Source: Rostratula benghalensis
Taxonomy: Eukaryota > Chordata > Aves > Charadriiformes > Rostratulidae
Length of the DNA: 64,000 bases
Assembly: GCA_013399305.1 (NCBI GenBank)
Contig: VXAI01000035.1
Coordinates: 4,006,283 to 4,070,282, forward strand
Direction: 5' to 3'
The notes below the pieces were generated by a model. The model saw only the letters and a program-made list of their open reading frames with translations. It ran no database searches and was not told the origin of the DNA. Below, one piece after another: positions 11,901 through 24,165 of this stretch. The position numbers were made by a program, and so were the translations under genes. The number at the start of each line of letters is the position of its first letter. Positions within the stretch are counted from its first letter, which is position 1.

Positions 11901-14900
11901 CTAAATTATCCAGAGTCATTATTAAAGTTTTGCTCGTGCAGTCAGTTGAAGAAACCTCTCCTAAGTATAAGGAAAGAACAACTAGAAAATTGACACGATT
12001 AAGTTCAAAAAGTCTGTGACTGATAAAAGAAGGTGTCAGAGAACAAGGGATACAACAGCTAGCTCTCTGCTACAATATAGAGCACTTGTTTAAGGCCCCT
12101 TATTTAAACACGAAGGCAATTTAATCTCTAGGTAACCAACAAACTATAGCAGTAAATCTAAGCTCAAACAGAAGCTGCCTTGTCACAGTGGATGATTAGG
12201 GCCATCATGAAGAGGGCCCCAAAGCATTACGATATTAGGCATGATATATAAATAATAAGGTGATATATTGTAGCCAGAGTTATTAGATAAGTTTTTATTT
12301 GGAAAAAAAAATACTTACTTTAAATGATGTGACTGTTAGAAGTAGAGAGATCATGTAGACTTGGTGATCTGTTCTGCTCTGAACCTTGCCAATGTAAAGA
12401 AATAATTTTATAAAACATTGTCAACTAGTGTCAAGGATTATTCTTAAAGGTGGTCTTCTATGTAGTTCAGTGCTTGTTACAGTTAAAATAGGAAAAATAA
12501 AGAATACAAATATATGAAGAATTAAAGTATGCAAAGAATTCACTGACTTTTTACTTTCTTAATTCTGTGGATGAATGCTCTTAATTGTTGTTTGAAAAAC
12601 CACCAGTGTAGCCTGCTCTATGATTAGGACCTCATTCTGCTGCCAAGGAACCAGTAGCTTTCAGAGTCTAAACAAGAGCTTGTACCAACAGAGTAAGTGC
12701 ACATTCTCATGTTATTTTGATGGTTCTTTTTTTCTTCTGTGGTGGGTATTATATCAGTCTCTCATTTCCTTCTCTTACTAATAGCATCCTGGTAGTGTCT
12801 GTATATTTTTGCAATTGCCTATCTATGCTTACTGTCTCTATGGTGGCCAAAATCTTTGCAGAAGCCTATTCATAATAATCCACTTGATCTTTTCTTGATA
12901 GGTAAATCAAGGTCTTCTGTTCTTCTACCTCGTTTTTCCTTTTCTATTACCTTGGATGAAATACACATACAATTTCAAAGGCATTTCTTTGCCTTGTGTT
13001 ATAACTCAATGAAATAATTCCCTTCTGGTCCATTGACCATGTTACTATGAGTGGACACAATGCCACCAGTGAAAAGTGAAACCTTTAATACTTCAGCACT
13101 GAACTTTGTCTGAACAGGTGCTATCTTCCTTTCAGCTAACTGTTCACCAGTCATTAGTTTATCTAATACATTAGGCATACTTCTGGGAAGGCTTGGACTC
13201 GCTCCTTCTTTTGTTCCATTGCTATATATTAGTTTGGTAATTTTCTTTGCAGAAATCATGACCTAAATGGTCTTCACTTAAAACCTGGTTTACTTGTAAC
13301 CTCCTGTATATGTATAGAATAGTTTTTCCAATATGATAACTGTGTCTTCTCCTCGTTCATTTTCTTCACCCATTAATTTGTTTAATTTTTCTGTCTTTCC
13401 ACTGTGTGAAAGTTTCAGGGGAGAACATTAACTTATAAGTGCAAAAATAACACCACCAATATTTTACAGGAGCTGAGGATGAAAGGAAACTTCATCATAA
13501 GGCATTTTTTTTTGTTTGTTTTTTAATTGCCTCTCTTGTTCTGAAATTTTATAGCCTGAGATTAAGTCAATCTATAAGCAGTAACATTTGGTAAAACACA
13601 GGTGTATGATGCCAAACTCTGCCTTGCTTGCAGCCACTTAAATCCGATGGGAAGGAAGACATTTTAGTTAAGGAGCACCTGTTTTAAGTTAGCCTAGGCT
13701 TTTAATGTATATTTTTTGTTAGGGTAGTTGATCAGTGGAACATAATCAAAATAATCTGACAGTTTTGTTTTACAGGAAATGAAGTCAACGATCTTAGCAT
13801 TCAAACAAAGCTAGAGCTAAAGAACCAATTGTCATCTTAGAGGGCTGCAGGACTTCCCTTGGCTCTGAAATGATAGGTAGAACAGATGTGCCACCTTATG
13901 TCTGTCTATCTTGATAGTGCACTTGAGTTGCTTTTGGTTGGCATGCATGTTCTTAGAGGAATGTTTATTCAATGGATCACATGAACAAAGTGACAAACGT
14001 GAAGAAAGTAAGTGGAAGCAAAGCAGAAATTTTTGTTATTTCAAGCAGACCCTGAAGTAGTAAGTGTGAGATGGAGTTGTGACTTTTAGCAAAGGAGGCC
14101 ACAATTAGCAAACCAGTAGGCATCTTCTCAACAGAGGGCAGCAAGCCTTGTTGATAAAATACACAGGCATTATCTCACAGTTAAATGACTCCTATGTGCA
14201 CAATGACCATAATTTTTACCATTGTAGTTATTCATAGCCATCTTTATTTTAGGTGAGATGATGTCTATTTAAATGTATTTAAAATTAAAAAAAATATTTT
14301 AGTTTTGATTCCTACAACAATCTGAAACTGATTCTGCCTGCAGATGGTAACATGACTTAGAGGACCTGAGCTGATGGAGTATTCGCTAAGATAGTTGATA
14401 ATCATTATTTTCTGTCTACCAAATATCTGATTCAGTAAGGCCTAAATTGAAGTACAAATTTTTGCTGATATAGCTATAGTGCCAAGCCCTCCTGGTGGAC
14501 ATGAGGCCCGTAATGTAATTAGCAAATTACAGGTGTGCCAGTATAAGCCAAGACCATATCGAAGCTTTAACTTACTCAAAAATGTAGAAAATGACAAAAA
14601 ATTGTGGACTTAACTGACATTACATATGATACACTACAGGTACAAGTTTCTATCCCACACCTGGCCTGAGGGAAAACGCAGGCTTCATTGCTGGCTACAA
14701 GTAAATCATGGTGGAAACAGAAATTCCTTTTGTATTCCTCAGAAAACTGACCCAAGTGCTCCCTGTGTCTCCTCTCTGGATCCTGTCCCTACCAGGTCAT
14801 CTCTTCCCTATCTCTCCTTTTAAATTTTGCTACCTTCATTTTCACTGAAATGTATGAATAGTAAATTGTCCATTAGGGGAATAAAGCAAGTAGAAGCTGG

Positions 14901-15427
14901 TCCAAAATTTTCCCAAAGACTTACCATAATTCTACTTCCTTCATTCTGCAGCCGCAATTCCTCATCATCTCTGATGGTGCTCAGGAAGGATTCAATTTGA
15001 CCCTACTATTTAATACTCACCTTTTCAAAGTTTTCTTCCTTTATGGCTATGTAGAGAAGTCAGCTAGAAATCTCTGCATTGCTTAGGCTTTCTTAAATGT
15101 GTAGTCATATCAGTGCTAGTTTCTTGACTTTTGTCACGTACATCCTTGTCAAATCTGGAATGAGAGTTTGAAATATATTTTTCAGCCTCCTTTCTCAGCT
15201 CTAGAAAGCCAACAGCAGTCAGGTTTCCAGGGATTAAGAAAGTAACTTAGAGACCTGTCCTCATTCAGTTCTGTTCTGCTGCAAGCTCCATGATCATGGG
15301 CAAATAAATTGGACACTTAGTGACATTTCTCATCTCCAAGGGATACAGATCTGTTAAAGATGCTCTGAAACTGCAGGATGGCAAAAGTATAAGGTGCAGT
15401 GAAGATATGAGGATCAAGGGATATTAC

Positions 15428-15450
15428 AAAAAAAAAAAAAAAAAAAAAAA
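15428..15450 (+). repeat. Poly-A tract, A23
   Basis: A pure run of 23 A followed by TTATCAG. The upstream 150 bp may include a very diverged MIR-like segment, but no retroposed gene is recognisable, so it is left as a homopolymer. Confidence 0.9.
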
Positions 15451-17980
15451 TTATCAGAGCTTTGCACTGCATCTGCAGTCAGCAAGAAATAGTTAATACA
15501 TTTCCTGAATCATGACATGATGAACTTTAAACTTTTATCTTTGGACAATGACATATCCAGCATTACCCCCACCCCTGCCCTATTCCTTTAGCTTTATGAT
15601 ACAGCCTGGGTGAAAAACAAGAAACTGCAGAATTTATGAGGAAAAGTAAACAATGCTTGGTAATGACTTGGATTAATGTTTCTCTTACAGGCATGACTTT
15701 TTTTGTGTACAGGATTTTTAAAAAAAGCAGAAGTCACAACATGTACTGATCATCCATGCAATTAAAGAGTATTCTGTGCCATGAGATAGACTTTCCTTTG
15801 TGATATTTTTATATAGCTGGAGTTAATGCTGAATATAATCTACATCCAATCAATGGTATTGTGCATCATCAGATGAAAAACATATTCAACATAACTGCTG
15901 TTAGTTCCTGTTTAAAGCCCTAATCAGAGTCTATGCCAACATGTAATCACATTGCAGAATAAATTGTTATAATATAAAGTATGTGGAATAGATACTAAGA
16001 CATGCTAAAAGACTGCTTTCCATCTCCCGAAATAATTGCTGAGAGGTTTCCTTGGAAATGCCACAAACCACATGACCAAGTGACTATAACAGCTATTACA
16101 GTAAAGAGTGCAGGATAAGAATCTGTCCAGCATAGGGGCCAATAAATACAGGGAGGGAGAAGGTGACCAGGAGGTCTAGATTATGTAATTTCCCTCTGTG
16201 CATAGGCCACAATAAGGTTTGAGTGCCCACTAGTATCACTGTAAATTTAAGAAAGACTAAGTGATGCAGAGATTTCCAGCTGAGTTCTCTACAAGTACAT
16301 AAATGGCATGACTATAAAAGCATTTTCAGTGAAGATAATTATTATTTGTGCTTTTAAGCACCTCCTTGACTGTGAATGGTTTATCCCAGGAAACCTGTCT
16401 TGTCAGAGATACTCTTTTGATACACAATCCTCTCCTTGCTTCATTCTCGTTCAGCACAGATACTCGCTGGTAACCTTGCCAGTTTGGTATCAGGCAGCTA
16501 CCCTTGGCTCAGCATTGTGCTCCAGGTCTCTCACCTCCCCAACCCCAGAGGGAGCTGAAAGCAGCAGAGTAGCCTTCATATGGTATTTTGCTCCTCTAGT
16601 CTAGTTTCTGGAGTGCCCATCCAGGTGTACCAGTATCTCACTGTCTCACGTGCTTTTCTGGTTGAAGGTATGCCAGTCTCAAAAATTTCTCTTTACCATA
16701 GAGTCCAGCTTGATTTTGAGTTGGGTAAATGATGAGTCTTTGCTAGTCTGGCTATTTTGGGCTGAAACAGTACTGATGGTAGCCAAGCTGACAAACTAGA
16801 GAAGGCAGTAATGTCTGGCAGGGGTTGGAATGGAGGTTCGGTGAGCTAAGCCCACTGGGAGATGTGTGGAGCCCAGGTAGGGATATGCCTCTTCACATGG
16901 ACCAGTAGGCTGAACGTTGTGTATCTCCCATGGCACTAATGTGGAAAGAGAGGAGTTTCATTCTAGCATCCAGCTTTGTGAACTGCAGTGACAACTGCAG
17001 GACAAGGAGGTGTGTTACAAAAGGGGGCTGAGTTAATTTTATGTGTTCCTAATGTGTTCCCTTTCTCTTGTGCCTCTTCTAAACACCCACTGCTCCAAAA
17101 GCTTGTTCTAGTGACACCTTTGTAACAGCCCAGAAGGCATCAAGCCTTGGAGGGAACCAAGACAATCATTGCCACATACTGTTTCTTAAGACCTGGCTTT
17201 TCATATATGCAAACATCTATGTCCAGCATTTGAAGTGTCTGTGAATAATACTGCTAAGTAGAACTAATATTATGTGGTATTTCTTCGGTGATTTTCTTCT
17301 CGTGGTTGCTGGTACGTAGTTGCCAGGGCCTCTGTCTTCACTAAGTAGTGGGGTAGGTTTCTGCTCAGTTGCCCTGTCTCAGACCTGTGGTTCTGGAGCC
17401 AGGCAGCAGTGCCAGGCCCACAATTCCTCCTCAGTGTCCCTCTGACCAGACGCTGAAGATTTTTAAGGCAGGCACTACTGGTGACCTGGTAAAGGCATAA
17501 TGTGTCTTAGGTTTGTTATCACTCACTGATAATTCCACTAATTCCTTCACTTCAGCTTGTAGAAGATCTTTTACTCACTTGCTTCTAGTTCTTTCCTATG
17601 ATGTTCTGGTTGACTCAGCTCTCCAAAATTGGAGATGTATGGATCTGTCTTTCTTTTCCCAGAAATTCTCTGCACTGCTTTAGAGAGAGCTATCAAGCAT
17701 GTCCGGTGACTGTCACTCTCCCTTGTCTGCTGGAGCCTCTGGACCCATCTAATTAAGATGCTGTGCTTTGCTCTTGGCGTGTGTGTGCACAGAAAGCACT
17801 CAACACACACAAAAAATCTCTCTCCCCTTCACTGCTTCTATCCTGTTTGGGCAAAATGAAAATCAAATGCTGCAGTATAAACGTGAGGGTTACAAAACAG
17901 TTTCTGGTTTCTTTGAATGTTTTTACTATGGAATATATAGGCCACTAACAGAATTATGATTTAAACATTCTCCCCGCCAT

Positions 17981-18340
17981 GAATCTGCTATTGCACAGTT
18001 TTTAATAAAATAATTTGCAGCCGCTCCCAATCAGTTGTGTCAGCAGATTTAGTTGATCTTTGAGGCCCAGCAGGGATGACAGTCTATTTGTTATTAGTGC
18101 AATAAATAAACAAGGAACTTGTCAGAGGCAAAATGGGTATGTGTGCCTTTGTAAGATAAATGCTGCCTCGGAATAGACAAATATTTACGGTGTTACAGAC
18201 CAAAATTGTCATCCTAGCTAAAGGCCTTGTATTGTGAAATTAAAGAATTTTTTTTTCTGATTTCTGGATCTTTCCAGCGAAGGCAAAGATAGGTCTATCT
18301 AATGTAAATGTACCAATAGATTTCGTGATGATGAGCAGGC
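17981..18340. other. Candidate conserved non-coding segment
   Basis: The segment lacks repeats and open frames and is dense in motif-like words: AATAAAATAATTTGC, TTAGTTGATC, TGTTATTAGTGCAATAAATAAAC and GATAAATGCTGCC. This texture (AT-rich homeodomain and forkhead-like words beside short GC words) is typical of vertebrate enhancers. The call is inference from appearance only, since no alignment was possible. Confidence 0.25.
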
Positions 18341-21300
18341 CCTTTTAGTAAAGCTATAGCCCTGTAATCCTGTATCTTTCTACAGATAAATTTATGATGT
18401 TTATGTCAGCATGCTCTTGGTATAGCAAATATTAAAAACTTTTTACATCAGCTCCAATTTCAAGTCCCTAAGACTGCACTACATATGTTCTCTGAGGCTT
18501 GTGGCAGGAGGTTTTCTGAAATGCTTTAGAGGAATTAGGAGTAAGGATTTACCAAAAATCAATGTGATTCCTGATTCGAGACCTGTAGAGCCTTTCAAAA
18601 TCACTGGGGGAGAATGCAAGAGGCTGGTTTGTTTGCTCCAGCCTAGCCAATATGAAGTTGTGTATTTGGAGAATGACTATATTCTATACAGAACTGGAAA
18701 GAAATGTTAAGTTTTAAAGTTTACTACACGGCAAGTGATCTCTTATATGACTATTTTTCTGTAGTGATACGCCAGTCACTGCATCAACAGACAGAAAGAA
18801 GTATGGAGTTGAAGGGTCAAAACAAGATTGACAAGGCTCTTAAGAATGAAAAGATGCGAAGCATGAAAGCAGAAGGATGCCAGCTGTTGTCAACTTTTAG
18901 GAGTTAAAGTTCCTGCATTTCATTAAAAATTGGGGAGAAAAATAGAAGATACATCGAAGTGAAAATCCTCCTGCTTCTGAAATAATTCCCAAGAGTTCTC
19001 AGAAACTCCCACGAGGAGTTAGTACCTCTTGGCCCATGCACTATTGTACACTTAATTCAGTCTTATATAGAGAATGTTATGCACAAAATGGTCCTTGTGT
19101 TCAGACAGATCAATGTGTTTATTTGCTTGAGTAAATTGCAACAATCATAAGCAGAAACATAGAAGTTTGGACAGTTCCAATATGAAGTGTAGTCACAGCT
19201 CCCAATTCCTTGATATGACCATTGGGTTTTCTTGGAAGTGGGATTCTAAATAACAAATGGCATTACTAGTCATGGGCAGTACTGCTTTTTGGCATGAGGT
19301 ATAGTAGATCTTGAGGAATTAAGTTATAACAGTATTACCTCTCCTTGTGCTTTGATCTTAGGAATCTGTAACTCTAGCCAGCAAGTTTCTTTAGAAAATT
19401 ATGATTCTGTTAACTCATGCTCCCTCTTATGATCTTCATGCTATAATTATATATTTAAAAAAGTGTTCAGAGGGAAATCACAGCTGGGGGTTGACTTTAA
19501 GTTACTTTGCAAGCTGAATCAAATCTCATTTAGGGGCAGATAAGGCTTACTGGGGACTACCTCAGAGTTTTTCTTCAGGCAAAACTTTGATTTGTGTGCT
19601 GTTGTGTTATGGTGCAATGACAGCCTACATGTAAGTCCAGTTCTGATCTCACTTGCCTTAATTTGTCAGTCATCTGTGACTATCATATTTACTTTGTTTA
19701 TACCTATGTAAGTGAAAGGAGAATAATTCCTTTTGCATTTCACAGGAACTACAAAGCAGAACTTACTGCTATTACTTTAGTAGTATTTTTATAAGCTGGA
19801 TCCATCTTTTTGTGCTGTCGTTCTAACAGAGTATATTATGATCTGCAAGCTAAATAGTCTAAGCAGCAATAAGAAGCAAATTAAAAACCCCAGAGCAGTA
19901 TGATTTCATTCTTCTGCACTGTGATCTAACTGTAATGTAAAGCTTGCTTTTTTTTCAAGGGGAAATAAAATTTGTTCTTCTGTCACCTTGTTTCTCTTTT
20001 AGAGACTACCTCATTGCCCAATTCACCAAAAATAGTTTCCTAAGCCCATTTTTTGTGCTGTATCCTGATGTACAAACAATTTGCTAAGATCATTTTTTTC
20101 TGACTGTCATCCAGCAAGCCACACTATAGCTGTGCTTGTGCCCCACATGGGACACAGAGAAGCAAGATTAACCATCATCTAATTTCTACTTTTGTCATAA
20201 ATGTTGCCTATAACACATGGCAGACAAAGTGTGCTCTCTGAGGAGTGCCACTGTCTGGCAGTCTGGGTGGTAGAGAATATATTATTTATCATACTCAATG
20301 GGATGAGGCGGGCACTGAAGCTACTTATTGGAGCAGCTGTGAACCCCCAATCTCCTTAATTTTCAAAACAGGTAATTAACTGGAAAGTCATTTATAATAA
20401 CTACTGACATCTCCAGAAATCACAGAATGGGTTGTTAACTTTGCAGTTTTATTGTACTGATATTTTTGTTGACAGTTCAATACTGAAGTCTGTCAGGAAA
20501 TGGCATATTCTTCACACTGAAGGAGAAATATATCTTAATGTTTCTGACGTGTCGATGTTAGCCTTGGACAACTGAAGAAATGGTTGGAAGCTGGGTGATT
20601 TGGAAGATGGAGCAGTAGGGTGTTCTTGTTTGTGCTTGTTTTTTTTTAAACTACTGTGTGAAAAAAAGAGACCAGAATCTGAACAACTAGCATTTCAGAT
20701 AGTTTGAGTTTTGCCACTTACTGTATTTGGATGCTGAATTGAATCCTAAGGTAACAATATGCATCTATGTAAAGGCTGATGCATTGGCAAGGGCAGCGTA
20801 CCGGTGGGCATAAGGCTGCTGCAAACAAAAATCTGCTCTGCTTCACTTTAGCTTTAGTAAAGGGCCAAGGTCCAGGACACTATGAAGAATGAATTGGTTC
20901 TAACAGCGCTGTCATTCCAGATAAGCAATCTTATATTTAAAGTGGTAATGTGGAGAATCATGTTATGAGTACATGTATCAAACGTGACTAGTAAATGGAG
21001 TCAGTTGTGGCATCTAGGTGCAGCGATAAGGGTCTGGCAAATGCATTAGACAGATGAGATTCATCAGATAGGTGTCCTTACTTTGTACTCTGCTTGCCTG
21101 TGATAAACCCTTCCATCTTCAAATGACTATTGGGGAGTCTTAGGCTGAATTTTCTGCTCCTCTCAAGGAGGCTGTTCAGGGTGAAAGAGAGCTGATTTAA
21201 GCAAATGTTTCTGTTGAATGTTTCTGATCTGTGAGGTATCTTTGTTACAAAGTTTGATTCTTGTGAACAGAAAGCAGGATTCAGTAGAAACCTGGTCTTT

Positions 21301-24139
21301 GCTAACCGAGTATCTGTCAAAATATGCTTGATACTAATAAACTAACCCCCAAATACATGGTAGTAAGCAGCATTACAGACTGTCTATTGGGAGATGTTTT
21401 TCTTTAAGACTTGGCAATATTGTACTGGAGGTTAGATTTACCTTAGAAAACTACTGCCTGTGACTGTTAGACTATGAGGCAAGTTCTTTGTAAACTCACA
21501 AACCGCAGACTTATGACCCTTGCAGTAACAGCAGCTTGTTGGTAAGAGTGGTTACAGAAAGTATGGGGCAGGATTTTGCAGGCTTTTCAAAAGCACTTGG
21601 CAATGAATAATTCTGTATCTGCTGAAATGTATCCTTTACTTTTGTCAGAACAGGCTTAGACAAAGGGGGGAGTGCTTTGAAAAATTCATCCCGTTGCATA
21701 GAGCATAAGTATGAAGGATGCATGGTGAGATGATGTCTTTTGAGGCTATTTCTTTATCTTAAAAACATTCAAGGTTGAAAAAGAGAAACGGAAATAGTGA
21801 AACAGGGAAAAGGAAATACATACTTTGTGTGACAAGCCTATCTGAAAACTTGGATCTTTGAAGAACATTCTCCTGTTGACTGCCCCCATTCTTCATACAC
21901 ACTGAATACTGTTCCCCAGAACGTCTACCTCATTTCATGAGGGTTATGAACATGGAATGGACAACAAAATTCAGCTCTGGGATTTTATGTACTAAATTAA
22001 ATTTTGTTTCTGTGTTTTTACATTTGCCTAATTTAATTGGATTTTGTCTATTGTAGTGGGAAGCACATCTTCCTTCTTTGCTGAACATAAAATTAGCTTT
22101 CATTGGTGATTTGGGTTTGTTTGGATCTATATAAGCTTTCCCTCTAAATGAGTTTGTTCTTTCTAAAGCAAATATCACTCTCATATTTTGGAGGTGCAGA
22201 AAATTTGTAATCTTGTTTCTTCGTTTTCCTTATTATGTTGTGTTAATTTATGTATACATTAACATGCATTTGCATGATTTATTCATTTAAAGCTGTACAT
22301 GTTTATTTGAAAAGAAGCTCAAAGAGCTTTATCACAAAAATGCTAAATTCAACACCATTGACGGTGTGTGTGGTTTTGGACTTTAGCCACAGAATAAGAA
22401 ATGGGTCTATCATTTTGTTTGATTAAAAAAAACTTTCTGAAGCAAGATTTTCTATCACTTTAGTGACTGAGGTGACATTCTGCAAGCAATATGAGGATCA
22501 GGAAGAAAGTGTTTAGTTCAAAGGCCCTGCTGCATAAGACATTGTCTGGAGTATTTTCCTCTGGTCTCTGTGTGTAAGTCTGGCAGACTTAGAAGAGGCA
22601 ACAGTAGATCAAGGTAGAGCTAATAATTATGAAGTGTCAGCACCCACTAACCATTGTGAATAGGAATTTTCAAAGTCCACCTGCAGCAAACCATGCAATA
22701 CAGAAATCATATTTTTAATGTAAAAAGTTGATAAAAGAATGAAGATGTCTTCATTTCTTATCAGCAGAATGAAACCCTAGCCTTTGCTAATGTTTGAGAA
22801 ACCAGAACTTCCTTTCCATTAACTGTAACAATGAAATCCATCTTATTAAAAAAAATGTAAACATTCAGAAAATTTTCAGATGGTGCTGCTCCTTCTTCAA
22901 CCTTGAGCAAGTTAGACCAGAGCTAAGTCAAAAGAAAGAATTAGCTCTTTCTGGAACCACTCCTTAGATCCAGTCTTCACTGCACATCAGAGCTCTGACC
23001 TTGATCCTGTAATCAGGCAATCTTCAAGGTGTACCATTTACTACCATCAAGACAGAAAGCAGTCCTGGGGCCTCAAATTTGCCACCTTGTCACAGGCAGA
23101 GCCTGTGAAGCTTGTATCTGTAGCATAAAAAAGCCGTATGTCCATTTTCAGTTTTCATCCAAAACAGCCCTGTTTTGGATTTTCTATTATGAATATTGAC
23201 ATTCCCTAAGTTAAAATCAAAATCAGAGACACAACGGTGCTTCTTTCTTATTCTTTTGTTTATGTAGTTCCTGCTGCTCTAATAGCTGGGCCTTTTCAAT
23301 TATCTTTTGCTAAAAAAGATGAAATCGCCACTTCAGCCTCTTGTTTCAAATAGTTGAAAATGATGAAACTAAACTAAAAAATAAAAATTATATAGTGAAG
23401 CTGAGTAGAAAATTGAAAAATCTGTAGCGGCCCATGGTGCTGTGTAAAATAATTGGCATTAATTGCTGTTTGGAGAAGGAAAGAAATGATTTTCAGTTGA
23501 TGTTACATGGAAAATAACTTAATGACAATTACTATTAAGTGGGCACAATTGTAAAAAAAGTAGTCAATGAAAAGTATTGAGCAGGGAAAATTTTTCTATT
23601 AAGGGAAATTTTTCATTAAATGCCTTGGTATTCAGTATATGGACTGTGTATCCACAGTCATCTCACATTTTTTGATAGGTCATCTCAGCCTGATTAAAGA
23701 GCACTGTTAGAGCACTCCTGCACTTTAGAATTGTATTAATGTGCTCTCACTGAGACAGAGTCCCTCGGGCTCTCAATTAATTGTAGTTGATGCCTGCTTT
23801 CAAGCCTCACCCACTGTCCACACCGTAAATCTTTGCACTTGCCCTAAAGAGGCTGCCTTAGCTTAGTCCAACTCCAGGACTTGCTGGAGGAGAGGTGGGG
23901 AAGAGCTTGACCTTCTTTGCTCTAGTACTGTGAGACTAAGTTCTTCCCCATGCCACCAAGAGTGGCTGGCCTCAGACACAGCCGAACTTCATGGCTGTAC
24001 TGAAACTGCCAGTCTTCTGGCCCACATTCTCCAGCTTTTCCTCTTGCTATAGCAGCTTCTGGATTGCTCTAATTGCCTAGAGCATGGCTAGGAGATGTTC
24101 AGAATGTTCACCTTGTCCCCAGTGGGTGCGCCATGCTGT

Positions 24140-24165
24140 GCTTCACCTGTCAATGGAGGTGAAGC
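24140..24165. repeat. Inverted repeat, 9-bp arms
   Basis: The arm GCTTCACCT (24140-24148) is followed by an 8-base spacer and its exact reverse complement AGGTGAAGC (24157-24165). It is a short perfect palindrome-with-loop. Nothing nearby suggests a function. Confidence 0.85.

Larger units (their letters stand above)
3533..17980. other. Long non-coding stretch
   Basis: Mostly unique AT-rich sequence with no recognisable exon. It contains a TTCC-rich run at 4741-4763, an 11-bp triplicated unit at 5900-5932, a T-rich tract near 6937-6961, a C-rich low-complexity patch at about 10115-10155, and a run of 23 A at 15428-15450. Three minus-strand open frames of about 80-100 codons (7586-7891, 8046-8291, 8672-8977) have mixed amino-acid composition. 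I recognise no domain in them, and they lack convincing start and splice context. A possible MIR-like trace at about 15285-15345 (GATCATGGGCAAAT followed by TCTCATCTCC) is too diverged to call. Confidence 0.55.

Noticed and set aside
12999..13259. 86-codon minus-strand frame with balanced composition
   Set aside because: No recognised domain, and no acceptor or donor sites in the right places on the minus strand.
18501..18710. 69-codon plus-strand frame that looks protein-like
   Set aside because: No family recognised; the length is within chance expectation for this window.
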